The translations under genes and the position numbers were made by a program. Of a DNA stretch of 62,786 bases, positions 61,319 to 62,786 are shown one piece after another. Source of the DNA: an uncultured Pelagibacteraceae bacterium (lineage in GTDB: Bacteria > Pseudomonadota > Alphaproteobacteria > Pelagibacterales > Pelagibacteraceae); assembly GCA_902603945.1 (NCBI GenBank), contig CACKWP010000005.1, positions 1-62,786 on the forward strand, read 5' to 3'. The notes below the pieces were generated by a model. That model saw only the letters and a list, made by a program, of their open reading frames with translations. It did no database searches and was not told the DNA's origin. Each line of letters starts with the position of its first letter. Position 1 is the stretch's first letter.

Positions 61319-62786
61319 TCATTTTTTTGAAAGCTTAAAGCTATTATAAATCTGCCAAAACACAATTAATAGAATCGTGATCATTATGCATAATGTGAGC
61401 GGCCTATCCCAAAGAAAAGCCCACGACCCATCGCTAATTAGAAGAGATCTCCTCAAGTTTTCCTCCATCAAGCCTCCTAAGACAAAAGCTAAAATTAGAG
61501 GCGGCATAGGGAAATCATAAAGTCTTAAGATAGTTGCAACTACCGCTATCCCAATCATTAAAAAAATATCAAAATTGTTAAATGACATTAAATAGATACC
61601 AGTTACAGAAAAAAATAAAATCATTGGTATTAAAAATGTTCTCGGCACTGCGAGTATTCTTGCAATGTAAGGGATAAGTGGAAGATTTAATATTAAAAGA
61701 ACCACCATTCCAATATACATCGACATTATAACTGACCAAAATATATCTGGATTTGTCTCATACAATCTTGGCCCTGGTTGAATACCAAAGCCTAATAAAG
61801 CACCAAGCATTACTGCTGTAGTTCCACTGCCGGGTATGCCTAAAGTAAGTAACGGTACAAAAGATCCAGAGCAGGCAGCATTATTGGCAGTTTCTGGTGC
61901 TGATAATCCTTGTACACTTCCTTTCCCAAACTTTTCTTTCTCCTCATTTTTAACAAAGTTTCTCTCCATTCCATAAGCTAAAAAAGATGCTATTGTTGCA
62001 CCTGCTCCAGGTAATACTCCAACAATAAATCCTAGAATCGATGAACGAGGAATAGTAACTGCCATTTGTTTAGTTTCTTCTTTACTTACCTTAATAGATC
62101 CTAAGTCCGTTAAAGAAATTTGTTTTGCAGCTTTAGATGGATCATTTCCCTTTATAATAATAGTTAAAGCTTCACTCATTGCAAAGGTTGCCATAACTAC
62201 TAAAACGAAACTAATACCATCTGACAAATTCATATTATTAAAGGTAAATCTTGGAATATCAGACAATGTATCTTGACCTACAGATGCCAACATTAAGCCT
62301 AATACGCACATCATCATTGCTTTTAAAAAATTGCCTTTTGAAGAAAAGGCAGCAACAGCAGTTAGTCCTAAAATCATTAAACCAAAATAGTCTGGAGATC
62401 TAAAAGATAAACTTACTTTTGACAAACTTGGTGCCGCAATTAATAAAAATATCGCAGAAATAGTTCCTCCCGCAAAAGAGCTGTATGCGGCGATAGCTAA
62501 AGCTTTACCCGCTTTACCTTGTTGGGCCATTGGATAACCATCGAAAGATGTTGCAACTGTTCCCGGAACACCAGGAGCATTAATTAAAATAGAGGAAGTT
62601 GAGCCACCAAATACAGCGCCATAGTATACTCCAGCCATCAAAATTAAACCTGTTGCTGGATCAAAACCATAAGTAATTGGTATCATTAAAGCAATAGCTG
62701 TCATTGGACCTAAACCGGGAAGCATTCCAATAATAGTTCCAGCAAAACATCCTATCATTACCATAAGGAGGTTTTGAAAAGATAAA
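61319..62786 (-). CDS. tctA: tripartite tricarboxylate transporter permease TctA (partial, 5' end cut by window)
   Basis: About 488 visible residues; the frame remains open past the ATG at 62764 (upstream codons read LSFQNLL), so the true start lies outside. Family strings: GTIIGMLPGLGPMTAIALM (about the second helix), GAVFGGSTSSILINAPGVPG, and ETANNAACSGSFVPLLTLGIPGSGTTA. Multi-pass permease that works with TctB and a periplasmic TctC to import citrate or other carboxylates; those partners would be upstream, outside the window. No good terminator seen after the stop. Confidence 0.93.
   Translation of the reverse strand, partial: LSFQNLLMVMIGCFAGTIIGMLPGLGPMTAIALMIPITYGFDPATGLILMAGVYYGAVFGGSTSSILINAPGVPGTVATSFDGYPMAQQGKAGKALAIAAYSSFAGGTISAIFLLIAAPSLSKVSLSFRSPDYFGLMILGLTAVAAFSSKGNFLKAMMMCVLGLMLASVGQDTLSDIPRFTFNNMNLSDGISFVLVVMATFAMSEALTIIIKGNDPSKAAKQISLTDLGSIKVSKEETKQMAVTIPRSSILGFIVGVLPGAGATIASFLAYGMERNFVKNEEKEKFGKGSVQGLSAPETANNAACSGSFVPLLTLGIPGSGTTAVMLGALLGFGIQPGPRLYETNPDIFWSVIMSMYIGMVVLLILNLPLIPYIARILAVPRTFLIPMILFFSVTGIYLMSFNNFDIFLMIGIAVVATILRLYDFPMPPLILAFVLGGLMEENLRRSLLISDGSWAFLWDRPLTLCIMITILLIVFWQIYNSFKLSKK

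Noticed and set aside
1-62786. tRNA, rRNA, CRISPR arrays, transposases, prophage genes
   Set aside because: Looked for recognisable motifs, spaced repeats and integrase/transposase frames; none seen. A tRNA scan was not possible, so a missed tRNA cannot be fully excluded.

Overview
The window is one contiguous, very AT-rich stretch with short intergenic gaps, many 1-14 bp gene overlaps, poly-lysine/isoleucine/asparagine-rich proteins and no rRNA, tRNA, IS element or CRISPR array that I can see. Gene content points to a streamlined marine alphaproteobacterium of the SAR11 / Pelagibacterales type: AprBA with the AprM membrane partner, sulfolactate lyase, tandem Amt transporters, a glycine-riboswitch-led gcvTHP operon, an AcuI-type reductase, branched-chain amino acid ABC and TctA uptake systems. 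Two genes run off the window edges: suyA on the left and tctA on the right.

Layout. 0-7.3 kb is a sulfite module: suyAB (+) converges on a leftward run of a CADD/PqqC-like protein, a mini nucleotidyltransferase, aprM, aprB, aprA, an unknown small protein and a TauE/SafE exporter. A short region at 7.24-7.38 kb has two perfect DnaA boxes, an AT palindrome and clustered GANTC sites. 7.4-16.2 kb holds an MFS transporter, a cystathionine-lyase-type enzyme, a 27-residue basic protein, an unassigned GC-richer structured RNA at 10.63-10.80 kb, mnmA, a DUF3553 protein, cysQ, recX, an ABA4-like membrane protein, a DsbA-fold isomerase, a rhodanese and a putative glycosyltransferase. 16.2-20.7 kb has two amt genes, HU and rseP.

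20.7-37.8 kb is rich in genes linked to light and oxidative stress: folE, an acuI-type reductase, two photolyase-family proteins (one apparently with rearranged domain order), DCC/DUF393 and DUF2256 proteins, msrA, tspO, two SDRs, Fe/Mn superoxide dismutase, and a DUF3833 / cyclopropane synthase-like / DUF1365 / FAD oxidoreductase lipid cassette. The cassette lies directly downstream of gcvTHP (37.8-42.2 kb) in one tightly packed directon headed by a tandem glycine riboswitch, so the two may be co-transcribed.

42.4-53.3 kb has DMT and MATE transporters, a TerC protein, a renalase-like flavoprotein, a PrpD/aconitase pair, LysE, and a small redox/metal group (cytochrome c', DUF411, b561, DUF4396, CsaA-like). 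53.3-58.2 kb is a complete liv ABC system with livK last, followed by a P5C-reductase-like gene, AbrB and DoxX membrane proteins, a beta-barrel outer-membrane protein and the partial tctA. No intergenic stretch exceeds 300 bases once the small genes and RNAs are placed. The strongest candidates for something new are the structured RNA at 10.63-10.80 kb, the mini nucleotidyltransferase tied to aprMBA, the 27-residue basic protein, and the regulator-less light/ROS gene block under possible glycine control. All functional calls come from reading the sequence and remembered family features; no database search was run.
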